This document shows, in pieces, positions 15,590-23,691 of a stretch of 64,000 nt of DNA; the stretch's first letter is position 1, and the number at the start of each line of letters is the position of its first letter. Source of the DNA: Leptolyngbya sp. SIOISBB (GTDB lineage: Bacteria > Cyanobacteriota > Cyanobacteriia > Phormidesmidales > Phormidesmidaceae). Location of the stretch: positions 4,588,001-4,652,000 of the forward strand of contig JAAHII010000001.1 in the NCBI GenBank assembly GCA_010671905.1, read 5' to 3'. The position numbers and the translations under genes are program-made. The notes beneath the pieces are model-generated. The model saw nothing but the letters and a program-made list of their open reading frames with translations. It made no database searches and was not told the DNA's origin.

Positions 15590-17620
15590 TTATGGGGTGC
15601 CCTGTTGCACCGGAATCGTAATGTAAAACGTCGTCCCCTGACCTGTTTTTGATTCGCAGCTTAAGGTGCCACGGTGCTGTTCAGTCACGATTTGATAACT
15701 GATGGAGAGGCCAATACCCGTACCTTTGCCAATCGGTTTGGTGGTATAAAATGGTTCGAAAATTCGCTGTCGTTGTTCCGTAGGAATACCAGGGCCATTG
15801 TCGGTAATAGTGATGAGCACCTCATGAGACGTTAAAAGCGCCGTCGCGATTTCTAGCTTCGGAGGCTCGGACTGCTGGTCGGCAGCGAGTTGCTCGTCCA
15901 GGGCATCAAGGGCATTGCTGAGCAAATTCATAAAGACCTGATTGAGTTTGCCGGCATAGCATTCCACCAGGGGTAGGTCGTCATAGTACCGCTCTAGTGA
16001 GATTAGGGGGCGATCGCCGTGGGCCTTTAGCCGATGCTGCAAAATCATAATGGTGCTATCCAGGCCATCATGTAGATTCACTGCTTTCAGTTCGGCTTCA
16101 TCCATCCGTGAGAAAGTCCGCAGTGACGCGACAATCTTCTTGATCCGTTCAGCGCCAATCCGCATCGATTCCAGTAACTTAGGAAAGTCTTCTACTAAGA
16201 AATCCAGATCGATTTCCTCAATTACCTTTTGCAAGGATGCGGGTGGTGCCGGATAGGTTTGCCGATAGTGTGCCATTAATTTCAGGAGATCTTCGGCATA
16301 TTCCGCCGCATGTAGAATATTGCCGTCGATAAAACTCACTGGGTTATTGATTTCGTGGGCCACACCGGCGACTAACTGACCCAAGCTGGACATCTTTTCT
16401 GTCTGTACGAGTTGCGACTGTGTACGCTGTAGTTCGGCCAATGTCGCTTTCAGGTCGGCAGATTGTTGACGCGCTCGAACCGCATTCTCGGTTGCTTGCT
16501 GATACAGATCAGCCTGCCCGATTGCCAGACCCACTTGATCTGCTAGGGCCCTCAGGAGTTCGACTTCCTCTATCGTCCACTGGCGAGGTGCCCGACACTC
16601 ATGGGCAATCAGCAGACCCCAAAGCTGATTTTTTAGCAAAATTGGCACAATTAAATTGGCCCGTACCTGCAGCTTCTCGAGATATTGCACATGGCAGGTA
16701 TCGAAGCCGGCGTGATAGATATCAGGGATTTTGCGAACGTTGCCCTGAGCATAGTGATCAGCCAGTCCTTGGGGGAAGCAGTTATCCATGCCAATTTCGC
16801 CCAGAGTCGATCGCCAATTCGGTTCGCAATCTTCAACAATGACTTCCCCAGTCCAATCTGGTTTAAAGCGATAGACCACCACGCGATCCGTGATGAGTTG
16901 GCTGCGTACGGTTTCAACCGTGGTTTGGAGTAAGGGCATCAACTCCAGAGAGTCGCGGATCTGAGTCGAGATGCGGTTAATTAAGCCCTGCCGACGAACT
17001 AGCGCTTGCAGTTGGGTTTCCGATTCTTTGCGGCGAGTGATGTCGGTGAGCACGCCATCAATCAATTGCACGGTGCCGGTACTGTCTGTAATCGGTTGTC
17101 CCGTTTCTAAAACCCAGCGAATTTGGCCATCGGCATGCAACACTCGATATTCCGATTCAAAAGGTTGACGACGGGCGATCGCGGCAGTGATTTCGCGATC
17201 GACGCGGTCGCGATCAGCCGCATGAATGAGCCGCCAATCTTCCTGATGAATGGGATGATCCACTGGATATCCCGTAATTTCAGCGATCGCTTCGCTTTGG
17301 AAAAGTAGCGTCCAGTTTTGGTCGGCCTGGCAACGATAAACCGCACCGGGAATGTTGTTGATGAGCGTGCGGTTACGCTCTTCGCTTTCCTTGAGGGCTG
17401 CCTCGGCCAACCTGCGATCGGTAATATCGACGACGGTACCCATTAATCCGAGCACTAAACCGTCAGGATCACGCCAGAGCCCACTGCGTTCTTCGACCCA
17501 ACGAATGGTGCTGTCGCCCAGCAGTAGGCGATAGTGAATCTGATACTCTTGTCCGGTGTTAACGGCTTGACTCACGGCCTGTTTGAGCTGCTTGCGATCG
17601 TGCGGATGGACATTTTGCAA
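15590..17620 (-). CDS. C-terminal part of a frameshifted PAS/CBCR-GAF sensor histidine kinase
   Basis: This ORF begins in the middle of a PAS domain (LQNVHPHDRKQL) and continues the gene whose N-terminal part is 17637-19055. Domains: end of PAS4 (to about 75), PAS5 (about 80-200), a GAF domain (about 215-365), then HisKA with VAGVAHEINNPVSF (His422) and a complete HATPase (NQVFMNLLSNALDAL, DNGPGIP, GKGTGIGLSISYQI). The GAF has the two cysteines of DXCF cyanobacteriochromes: Cys281 in Asp-Asn-Cys-Phe and Cys309 in Thr-Cys-His-Val, 28 residues apart. It is therefore a candidate bilin-binding photosensor kinase. The catalytic half itself is intact. Confidence 0.88.
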   Translation of the reverse strand: MQNVHPHDRKQLKQAVSQAVNTGQEYQIHYRLLLGDSTIRWVEERSGLWRDPDGLVLGLMGTVVDITDRRLAEAALKESEERNRTLINNIPGAVYRCQADQNWTLLFQSEAIAEITGYPVDHPIHQEDWRLIHAADRDRVDREITAAIARRQPFESEYRVLHADGQIRWVLETGQPITDSTGTVQLIDGVLTDITRRKESETQLQALVRRQGLINRISTQIRDSLELMPLLQTTVETVRSQLITDRVVVYRFKPDWTGEVIVEDCEPNWRSTLGEIGMDNCFPQGLADHYAQGNVRKIPDIYHAGFDTCHVQYLEKLQVRANLIVPILLKNQLWGLLIAHECRAPRQWTIEEVELLRALADQVGLAIGQADLYQQATENAVRARQQSADLKATLAELQRTQSQLVQTEKMSSLGQLVAGVAHEINNPVSFIDGNILHAAEYAEDLLKLMAHYRQTYPAPPASLQKVIEEIDLDFLVEDFPKLLESMRIGAERIKKIVASLRTFSRMDEAELKAVNLHDGLDSTIMILQHRLKAHGDRPLISLERYYDDLPLVECYAGKLNQVFMNLLSNALDALDEQLAADQQSEPPKLEIATALLTSHEVLITITDNGPGIPTEQRQRIFEPFYTTKPIGKGTGIGLSISYQIVTEQHRGTLSCESKTGQGTTFYITIPVQQGTP

Positions 17621-17636
17621 GTAGGTGGCAAAGGTG

Positions 17637-19055
17637 TCACAAAAGCTGACGGCAGTGGACTCCTAAGAGGGTGCCGGGTTCAGTTGTCCACGCCATTTGA
17701 TCGGTTGCTAGATCCCAAGTCCACACCCCCATCTCCGCAACCTTGAGAGCCATGCGTAATTGACGTTCGTTTTCGCGATAGGCTTCTTCGATTAATTTAC
17801 GTTCAGTGATATCTAACAGGACGCCACAAAAAACGACTTCACCCAACTCTTGAGGTACCGGCATGGCATCCAGACGCCACCAGAGAGTTTTGCCCTCTAA
17901 CGTCACCATTCGGCCTTCAAACTTCCAGGGGCTTAAAGTTTGAGCGGCTTCATGAATGGTGGATTGAAAGCGCTTACTGTCGCGGGGATGCAGCCGATCT
18001 AAAAAAGTTTGAGCGTCGGCCATCAAGACTGCCGGAGTCAGCCCAGTCAATGCCTGAATGCGATCGCTAACAAAATCGATCGCATACCCGGAGTCCAGGA
18101 CTCGCAGTTGCATCAGCGCACCAGGGATTGTTTCGGTAATGGTGCGAAAGCGAATTTCGTTATCGGCGATCGCCTGTTCCATCACCGCTTGTTCAATAGC
18201 GGCGGCTTCTACCTGCTTGCGGCTAGTGACATCCATCAGGAGGCCATCCCAGATCACCTCTCCTGTCGGCCAGATCTGGGGTCGACCAACAGTTTGCAGC
18301 CACCCGACCTGACCATCCGGTTTCAAATAGCGACCTTCCCATCGCCAAGCGACTAAAGCCTCTGCAGACTCTAGCAGGGTGTCATCAAAATGAGGACGGT
18401 CGAGCGGATGAATCCGATTGAGCACTTGGTCGACATTTGCCAAGATGACATCTGACGCTAAACCAAAGACTTCATAAGCTCCTGGACTCACAAATGCAAA
18501 CTGGACATCCCCTTGAGTTGAACGGCGAAGTTGATAAATGACGGCTGGGACATTGGCGAGTAGAGCCTGTAACTGAGGCCTTTGCCAAGATTCTGAGAAC
18601 TCTAATAAGGACGACTCTGTCTCTGAGGGGACAGGCTCTAGATAACAAATCAGGGACTGCCCATCGGCTGCGAGCTGAGTTCGCCGCGTCGCTTTGCAGT
18701 CGGCTGTAGCGGTTTGGGGAATAACGATAGTTGTGGGTGAGGGATTCCCATTGCCTTGCCAAGCTTGGGCATCTAAACTATGCAAGCGCTGAGCGATCGT
18801 GGGTGATAACAAATCGGCTTCTGTTGCTGCCGTCAAGGCCTGACGCGGTTGCCCCACCAACTGATAGCAGGCCTGATTGACAAATCGCAAGCGCTGTTCT
18901 TGATCTTTGATGTATATCGCAGTAGGGACTCCATCGAGAGTCTGGCAGAGCAAATCCTGGGGCACCTGTAAACCTTGAGGCGCATCAGTGATTGATTTAG
19001 AAACGTGCTTTGCCATAGCCTGCGTAATCTCAGTCTCAGCAATAAGGGCTCCCAT
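17637..19055 (-). CDS. N-terminal part of the frameshifted PAS/CBCR-GAF histidine kinase
   Basis: A 472-aa ORF with three full PAS domains: LLCQTLDGVPTAIYIKDQEQRLRFVNQACYQLVG, then LLANVPAVIYQL through GLLMDVTSRKQVE, then ITETIPGALMQL through GVLLDITERKLIEEAY. It ends with the start of a fourth PAS (MALKVAEMGVWTWDLATDQMAWT). The frame is lost after GTLLGVHC. Skipping one base at about 17640-17660 joins it to the downstream frame (FCDTFATYLQNVHPHDR). Together the two ORFs make a kinase of roughly 1150 aa. A start at 19016 (MAKHVSKS) is also possible. Confidence 0.85.
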   Translation of the reverse strand: MGALIAETEITQAMAKHVSKSITDAPQGLQVPQDLLCQTLDGVPTAIYIKDQEQRLRFVNQACYQLVGQPRQALTAATEADLLSPTIAQRLHSLDAQAWQGNGNPSPTTIVIPQTATADCKATRRTQLAADGQSLICYLEPVPSETESSLLEFSESWQRPQLQALLANVPAVIYQLRRSTQGDVQFAFVSPGAYEVFGLASDVILANVDQVLNRIHPLDRPHFDDTLLESAEALVAWRWEGRYLKPDGQVGWLQTVGRPQIWPTGEVIWDGLLMDVTSRKQVEAAAIEQAVMEQAIADNEIRFRTITETIPGALMQLRVLDSGYAIDFVSDRIQALTGLTPAVLMADAQTFLDRLHPRDSKRFQSTIHEAAQTLSPWKFEGRMVTLEGKTLWWRLDAMPVPQELGEVVFCGVLLDITERKLIEEAYRENERQLRMALKVAEMGVWTWDLATDQMAWTTEPGTLLGVHCRQLL

Positions 19056-19393
19056 CTTTGGCTCTGTTGGTGGTCCCAGGGCCCCGTCATGGGTCAGTCG
19101 GAAAGCATCTGTGAGTCAGCATCAGAGCGCTTGAGTCAACAAACAGGTGCCGTTCACGGACGATATATCCTGCGTATTAACGTGCTCACTGCCAGCCGTC
19201 CCAAAATGCCTGATGCTACCTTAAGCATGCCCACTGAGACACTTCCATAACCCATAACGTGGGTTTGATATCCGCCAGTGGTGGCCACAGTTGTGAATAG
19301 CATTTCAAGGTGCAAACCCATCGATATAATCACTTGCTGAGCGGCCATCAGGCAGTTCTATCTGCAGGCATCGATTACGCCAATTGGGGCAAC
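19056..19393. other. Intergenic region, nothing recognised
   Basis: The 338 bases lie between the kinase start and the phycobiliprotein-like gene, both on the minus strand. No hairpin, repeat or ORF of note was seen. It presumably holds the kinase promoter. Confidence 0.4.
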
Positions 19394-19855
19394 CTAAGTT
19401 CTCGAAAATGATGTGATCAAATCATCGATGTAGGGGACTACCAATGCGACACACTCGGCAGACATGGCCTCATTGACTACCGTTTTGAGGCAAGTATAGG
19501 CTTGTGCCGCTGAGTTAGTTGTATGTACTGCTCGGGTGATATTCTCCATCCACAGGGCAAACCCTTGTTGAAAAACTTCGGAGTCGTCCATGAGGACGGC
19601 TTTCGCAATTTCTTTGAGCGCATAACTCATATCGCGCTTGCATTTGGCGCCATGGGTTTGTACTTCTTGGCGGTGGGTTGTGGCCAACTGCCGTAATGCG
19701 GCAACTACCAGCGCTTCACCCTTGTTGCTCAGCACTTGATAAGCGGTTTGGCGCGTACTAAACGATTGGGCATAAGTCTGTAGCTCCTGGAGTTCTGTAT
19801 CGTTCAGGAAACGGCCATCTGCCTGCATTAAGGTTTGATTGAAGTTGGCTAGCAT
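19394..19855 (-). CDS. Orphan phycobiliprotein-fold protein
   Basis: A 153-aa protein from ATG 19855 with AGGAG upstream; the track's start at 19936 is readthrough. It has the phycobilisome-subunit fold pattern: N-terminal LMQADGRFLNDTELQELQTYAQSF, helices around AYQVLSNKGEALVVAALRQL, and the bilin-site segment GAKCKRDMSYALKEIAKAVLMDD. Cys72 followed by x-Arg-Asp aligns with the alpha-84 chromophore cysteine (C-x-R-D) of allophycocyanins. It is not ApcA, ApcB, CpcA or CpcB; such lone members are often annotated 'phycobilisome protein'. Position next to a putative bilin-sensing kinase invites a sensory or bilin-handling role, which is inferred. Confidence 0.8.
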   Translation of the reverse strand: MLANFNQTLMQADGRFLNDTELQELQTYAQSFSTRQTAYQVLSNKGEALVVAALRQLATTHRQEVQTHGAKCKRDMSYALKEIAKAVLMDDSEVFQQGFALWMENITRAVHTTNSAAQAYTCLKTVVNEAMSAECVALVVPYIDDLITSFSRT

Positions 19856-20330
19856 TGGTAACGATCTCCTCTCAAAATTGCGTTGTAAACTATTCGCGCT
19901 CACGCCTGTTAGGAGACTACTGTCTGGGGTCGGCATCCTTGAATCGATTTCCCATACCCAGGATTTCGACCCTGATTGAAGCCGACGACCTCATCAAGAT
20001 GATGTACCTTCAGGCACTCCACATAAGCTTGTCTGCTAGTTTGCCCTGACCAAACTTGACTCTCTTCATAATCTTGATTGAAATTTACTGGAATTCATGT
20101 GCACTGAAGTGGGAACTCGCGATCGTGAATGCCCAAACTCTGGCGACTAGAGCACTTCAATGAATTGCCGTGTTGACCTTTGATAAACGGAATTTGATAC
20201 GCTACGACAACTATTTGTTAAGAAAAGTCTCTGAAGTTTAACCTTGTTTGCAGCTGCTGAGCTGTGAGTCAAATCCCCACTGGCGAGATGATAGGTTGAG
20301 GGCTATTAATTAGCCTGATTACCCTAACCT
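19856..20330. other. Intergenic region between divergent genes
   Basis: The 475 bases separate the minus-strand phycobiliprotein-like gene from the plus-strand 55-aa ORF. Apart from the hairpin at 20291-20332 and a weak promoter-like TTGACC...GATACG around 20173, I see nothing definite. Confidence 0.4.
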
Positions 20331-20332
20331 AT
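20291..20332 (+). promoter_or_regulatory. Hairpin covering the start codon of the 55-aa ORF
   Basis: ATAGGTTGAGGG (20291-20302) pairs with CCCTAACCTAT (20322-20332), with one bulged G. The first two bases of the ATG at 20331 are in the stem. There is no Shine-Dalgarno sequence in front of the ATG. Confidence 0.5.
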
Positions 20333-20498
20333 GTATCAAAAGCAAGAAAAAGATTGGCTCGGTTCTTTTGTGACTGCCGCTCTTGGTGCCGGTATCATCA
20401 CTTCACTGGCGGTCGCACAAGGCCAGAGCCCTTGGTTAGCGATGGGTATTACCGGCTTTGCAGCTACTGTAGCCGTGGCTTTTGACCGCTTCCTGTAA
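20331..20498 (+). CDS. Small membrane-type protein (55 aa), below ORF-track cutoff
   Basis: This ORF reads MYQKQEKDWLGSFVTAALGA and continues with GIITSLAVAQ, GQSPWLAMGIT, GFAATVAVAFDRFL. A short charged N terminus is followed by two Gly/Ala-rich hydrophobic stretches that could be a helical hairpin in the membrane. A stop directly upstream in frame fixes the ATG. A rho-independent terminator follows within 40 bases, which supports it as a real short transcript unit. The function is unknown, and I cannot run the search that would show how widely it is conserved. Confidence 0.7.
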   Translation: MYQKQEKDWLGSFVTAALGAGIITSLAVAQGQSPWLAMGITGFAATVAVAFDRFL

Positions 20499-20536
20499 AC
20501 GGCTTTTGGGCAACTCAATAGATTTATTTTGCTCTC

Positions 20537-20570
20537 CCCTGGACTACCATACGCGCGATCCAGGGTTTTT
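20537..20570 (+). terminator. Rho-independent terminator of the 55-aa ORF
   Basis: CCCTGGA and TCCAGGG form a 7-bp stem around a 15-base loop, followed by TTTTT. It lies between the plus-strand small ORF and the convergent phosphatase gene, whose stop overlaps the T-run. Confidence 0.75.
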
Positions 20571-21555
20571 AGTCTAGGCACACTTCTAAAAGCGATAAGT
20601 CATCCGAAAACGTTCGGTCTTGGGTGCGGCGGTTGACTCGTGCCAAGATTTCGTCGATGGAATGGTTTAAGTCATGAGCCGCCAAAATGTCGACAAAATC
20701 ATCGAGGCCCATGATGGTGTTGTCCCACTGTTTGATCTCGTAAACGCCATCACTAAAGAGGTATAAGCGGCTGCCAGGAGGAATCTCGCAGCGGTTCCAG
20801 CGATACTGAACGTCTGGCAGCATGCCAATAGGTAACCCCGGTGTCTTTAATGTTTCTACCGCATGGGGTTGGTCTGCTTCTGGCGAAAGTAAGACTGCTG
20901 GTGGATGTCCGGCGCTCGCGTACATGAGCTGTCGATTGGCTCGGTTGTAAACGCCGTACCACATGGTGAAATACTTTTCATTCTGGTCATTCATCTGAAA
21001 TGTGTCGTTCAGAGCTTGCAGAACTTTTTCGGGTCGATAAAAGTTGACGTCGGGTAATGCCTGCGATCGCAGCATATTCAAGACTGACGTTGACAATAGC
21101 GCCGAGCCTAGGCCATGCCCCGACACGTCCAATAAGTAAATCACCAAATAATCTGGGTCCAGCCAGTAAAAGTCGTAGCAGTCTCCCCCGAGCGAACTTG
21201 AAGGAATAAAGCGAGCATTAATCGGTACCTTTTGGGTTAGGTCTCTCGGGAGGAGCGATCGCACATAAGCTTCGGCCTCTGATAACTCGATCTGTAGCTG
21301 TGCTTTTTGAGCTTTGAGTTCTTGCCGTAGCTGTAGTACTTGATGACTGGCTAAGAGCCGAGCCCGCAACTCTACCGCATTAATTGGATATTCGAGCCAA
21401 TCGTCAGCGCCAGCCGTCAGAGCGCTGGTGAAGCTAGTGAGACCATCTGGGGGAATCAACATGAGACAAAAGATGGGGAGGCGTACCAGGCTGCACCTTA
21501 AATGCTTGCCATGTCGATAGACAGCCCGTAGCGATGACTTGTTTCCAATCTCCAA
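20569..21555 (-). CDS. C-terminal part of frameshifted REC-SpoIIE/PP2C serine phosphatase
   Basis: After a few out-of-frame codons this ORF picks up the end of a receiver domain (LPIFCLMLIPPDGLTSFTSALTAGADDWLEYPINAVELRARLLAS), then a coiled linker and a PPM/SpoIIE phosphatase domain with ARFIPSSSLGGDCYDFYWLD, LLDVSGHGLGSALLS, LMYASAGHPPAVLL, RLYLFSDGVYE and FSDDLSLLEV. The metal-binding Asp residues are present. Such REC-PP2C proteins dephosphorylate anti-sigma antagonists or act in partner-switching. The N-terminal receiver portion is in another frame (21434-21703). Confidence 0.88.
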   Translation of the reverse strand: MEIGNKSSLRAVYRHGKHLRCSLVRLPIFCLMLIPPDGLTSFTSALTAGADDWLEYPINAVELRARLLASHQVLQLRQELKAQKAQLQIELSEAEAYVRSLLPRDLTQKVPINARFIPSSSLGGDCYDFYWLDPDYLVIYLLDVSGHGLGSALLSTSVLNMLRSQALPDVNFYRPEKVLQALNDTFQMNDQNEKYFTMWYGVYNRANRQLMYASAGHPPAVLLSPEADQPHAVETLKTPGLPIGMLPDVQYRWNRCEIPPGSRLYLFSDGVYEIKQWDNTIMGLDDFVDILAAHDLNHSIDEILARVNRRTQDRTFSDDLSLLEVCLD

Positions 21556-21703
21556 TAATTAACAACGGCTCGCTGAAGTGAGTCAGATCAAGGGCATGGG
21601 GATTTTGGTCCCAGAATGTGATGTCATACTGTTTGGGATCGAGTAACTGATAGAGATGATGACGAATTTCGACATCTGAGTTAACTACCAGAATATGCAT
21701 CAT
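21434..21703 (-). CDS. N-terminal receiver part of the frameshifted REC-PP2C phosphatase
   Basis: MMHILVVNSDVEIRHHLYQLL is the start of a receiver domain, with acidic residues at NSD and the expected phospho-acceptor Asp in LLIIGDWKQV. The frame runs on into unrelated sequence after AFKVQP. Skipping one base near 21483 leads into VRLPIFCLMLIPPDG of the downstream ORF. The two pieces therefore belong to one gene, 20569-21703, of about 377 codons. Confidence 0.82.
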   Translation of the reverse strand: MMHILVVNSDVEIRHHLYQLLDPKQYDITFWDQNPHALDLTHFSEPLLIIGDWKQVIATGCLSTWQAFKVQPGTPPHLLSHVDSPRWSH

Positions 21704-22491
21704 CAGGGGGGATCCTATCCAAAACTTATAAACTGCCTAGTGAGGCCATTGCTTGGGCGTTGCCCCTGTTCGTCACAGCTCATCTCAATGACTGACCCAG
21801 ATGAGCTAGATCAAAAAGAGGTTGTTGGCATGTCAAGGCTCTCACAGATTAATCTGATTTCGCTTAAACGACTCACGCTTCAGAGCAGTAACCCTAGGGT
21901 TCTGCATAATCGATAGTCCTGCGAGCGCGAACAGTTAGTGAGTTCAACTGCCAGCATAGGCTTCAAACAAGATCTGCTTGTGTGTCAGATGAGCATCTCA
22001 AACTAGGGTCAGTCCAACAGTTATAAAGTACCCGTGACTCTGCTATACCCCCTCAAGGAAAAAAAGACTGACCCTGATGGCCAAAACAACAGAATTAGCC
22101 AACTGCGTTACTGGTTTAATTAGATCGATGGCGACTCGGCAACAGTAGCTGCAGCAACGGCCAGCCGCCGCGCTTGCCAGCTGCTCTAGGTTACCAATGG
22201 TAAGCCCCGTTTCCTAACCGGATGAATCGTCATCTTCATGAAAAACACAAAAATCAGTCGATGCTTCGCGCACCTAATATTGACTGGCTTTAGGCTGCTG
22301 TGTGTTCACTTCTGGCTGGTGATAAGCGACGTGGTCATGGGCCGGAGGCTTGCCCGCCGCTCGGTGCTAATCATGGGCTAATTCTCAAAGGCTTCTGCTA
22401 CCAGATGTTTTAACGGTTGTATGACTTGGCAGAGAGTGGCTTAGACCGGTTCATTGCGAGTGGGAACTGTCAGGTATTGGCGAGCTGATCG
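21704..22491. other. Long intergenic region, mostly uninterpreted
   Basis: The 788 bases have no convincing gene. The track ORF at 21695-21916 has no recognisable product. A 47-codon ORF at 22238-22381 (MKNTKISRCFAHLILTGFRL...) has a hydrophobic core and an Arg-rich end but no ribosome site. The region may hold decayed sequence. Confidence 0.4.
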
Positions 22492-23514
22492 CTATGGTGA
22501 GCTACGGATTTCAATGGTTAACAGAACCTCATCTGAAGCGATCGCTGCCCCACCATCCCGTGCCGGAATTAACGGTGGCATTTGTGATGTGAGCCCTTCT
22601 ACACATTGCAAGACTGGGCTGGGCACATTGCCATTACCCTCCCAAGGTAATAGCTGCATAATTTGTCCCTGAGCATCGATAGCTGGCCAGATAGTCAACC
22701 GCACTGATGTCCCCGGCGCTATCAGACCTGATGCACAGCCTGCGTTTTCTAGTAAGTTTGCGGTCTCAGCTTGCCAGCCTTGAGGCATTTGAGGAATCTC
22801 ATCGTGGATGTCTGAGCCGCCTTCCGGTACCGGTTGTAATGACCACCAAGACTCGACGCCACCCGATGACGGCGCGCTTGGGGAACTCGGTGGATTGCTA
22901 GGCTCGTTGCCGGTTGGGGAATTGTGCGAGGGCGTTGTTGGCGGGATCGCAGGTTCGCTAGGAGCCTCACTTCCAGGTGCGCTTGGGGTGACGGGCGGAG
23001 AGGGGGAGGAGGGAGTCGGTGAGGAGGATGCTACTGGTGATGACGTGGGCGTGGGTGTTGGGAGGGTAGAAGGTTGAGTGCCTGCTGAGGTGACTGGTGG
23101 AGTCGAGACCGGTGACACCGTTGGCGTAACTTGAGGTTGGGGCTGAATCGGAGTCGGTCTCTGCGAAGGCGCCTGGGCTGGAACTGGTTGACGGTTCTCT
23201 GGGGGAGAAGTCTGATTCGAGGCAGCAGAATTAGGGCTGGCGGCTGGCGGGGTGCCGGTTGAGAGCATGTTCTCTGCACTCGATGCGGTGACTCTGGGCG
23301 TGGCTGAGTCATCTGCTGCTGCGGTAGGGGATACAGTCGCGGTATTTGTAGGGATGGCTACGATTTTGATCGGTGCCGATGGTTGGGGACTCACCTGGCT
23401 ATTTTGCCAAGCAGAGAGTCCCCACCACATGAAGAGTGAATGGAACATCGCGGCAGCGATCGCGCTATTGGCCCACACTGAGCGCGGTGTCTGAAACTTT
23501 TTGATCCTCAACAC
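22492..23514 (-). CDS. TonB-like protein: membrane anchor, long Pro/Ser/Thr linker, C-terminal domain
   Basis: A 340-aa protein with a single N-terminal membrane segment (SAIAAAMFHSLFMWWGLSAW), about 190 residues of Pro/Ser/Thr-rich linker, and a compact C-terminal domain starting near VESWWSLQPVPEGG with SVRLTIWPAIDAQGQIMQLLPWEGNGNVPSPVLQCVEGL. The layout, and the 'V-x-L-x-x-x-x-D-x-x-G' element, recall TonB/TolA-type proteins that span the periplasm. No ExbB/ExbD genes are adjacent, so energy-transducing function is only a possibility. Confidence 0.65.
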   Translation of the reverse strand: MLRIKKFQTPRSVWANSAIAAAMFHSLFMWWGLSAWQNSQVSPQPSAPIKIVAIPTNTATVSPTAAADDSATPRVTASSAENMLSTGTPPAASPNSAASNQTSPPENRQPVPAQAPSQRPTPIQPQPQVTPTVSPVSTPPVTSAGTQPSTLPTPTPTSSPVASSSPTPSSPSPPVTPSAPGSEAPSEPAIPPTTPSHNSPTGNEPSNPPSSPSAPSSGGVESWWSLQPVPEGGSDIHDEIPQMPQGWQAETANLLENAGCASGLIAPGTSVRLTIWPAIDAQGQIMQLLPWEGNGNVPSPVLQCVEGLTSQMPPLIPARDGGAAIASDEVLLTIEIRSSP

Positions 23515-23691
23515 AGTTGTTTCGGCACCCTTAACCTGACCGACTTCCCTAGCTTAGCTCCCAAATTTCTCAATACAGGCAGCTAAGGCCACCGCCGTGA
23601 CGCCAACCCATCTATCTTGTTCTCTTTTCTCGCCTTCGGACCTGTTCTCTTTTCTTGCCTTCGGAATCAGCAGACGAGTCCAACGGGAGCA

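Noticed and set aside
22238-22381. 47-codon ORF (MKNTKISRCFAHLILTGFRL...) resembling a small hydrophobic peptide toxin
   Set aside because: There is no ribosome site, terminator or antisense partner, and nothing but hydrophobicity supports it.
23031-23312. ORF in another frame over the Pro/Ser/Thr linker of the TonB-like gene
   Set aside because: The repetitive linker DNA leaves several frames open; the product has no domain-like pattern.
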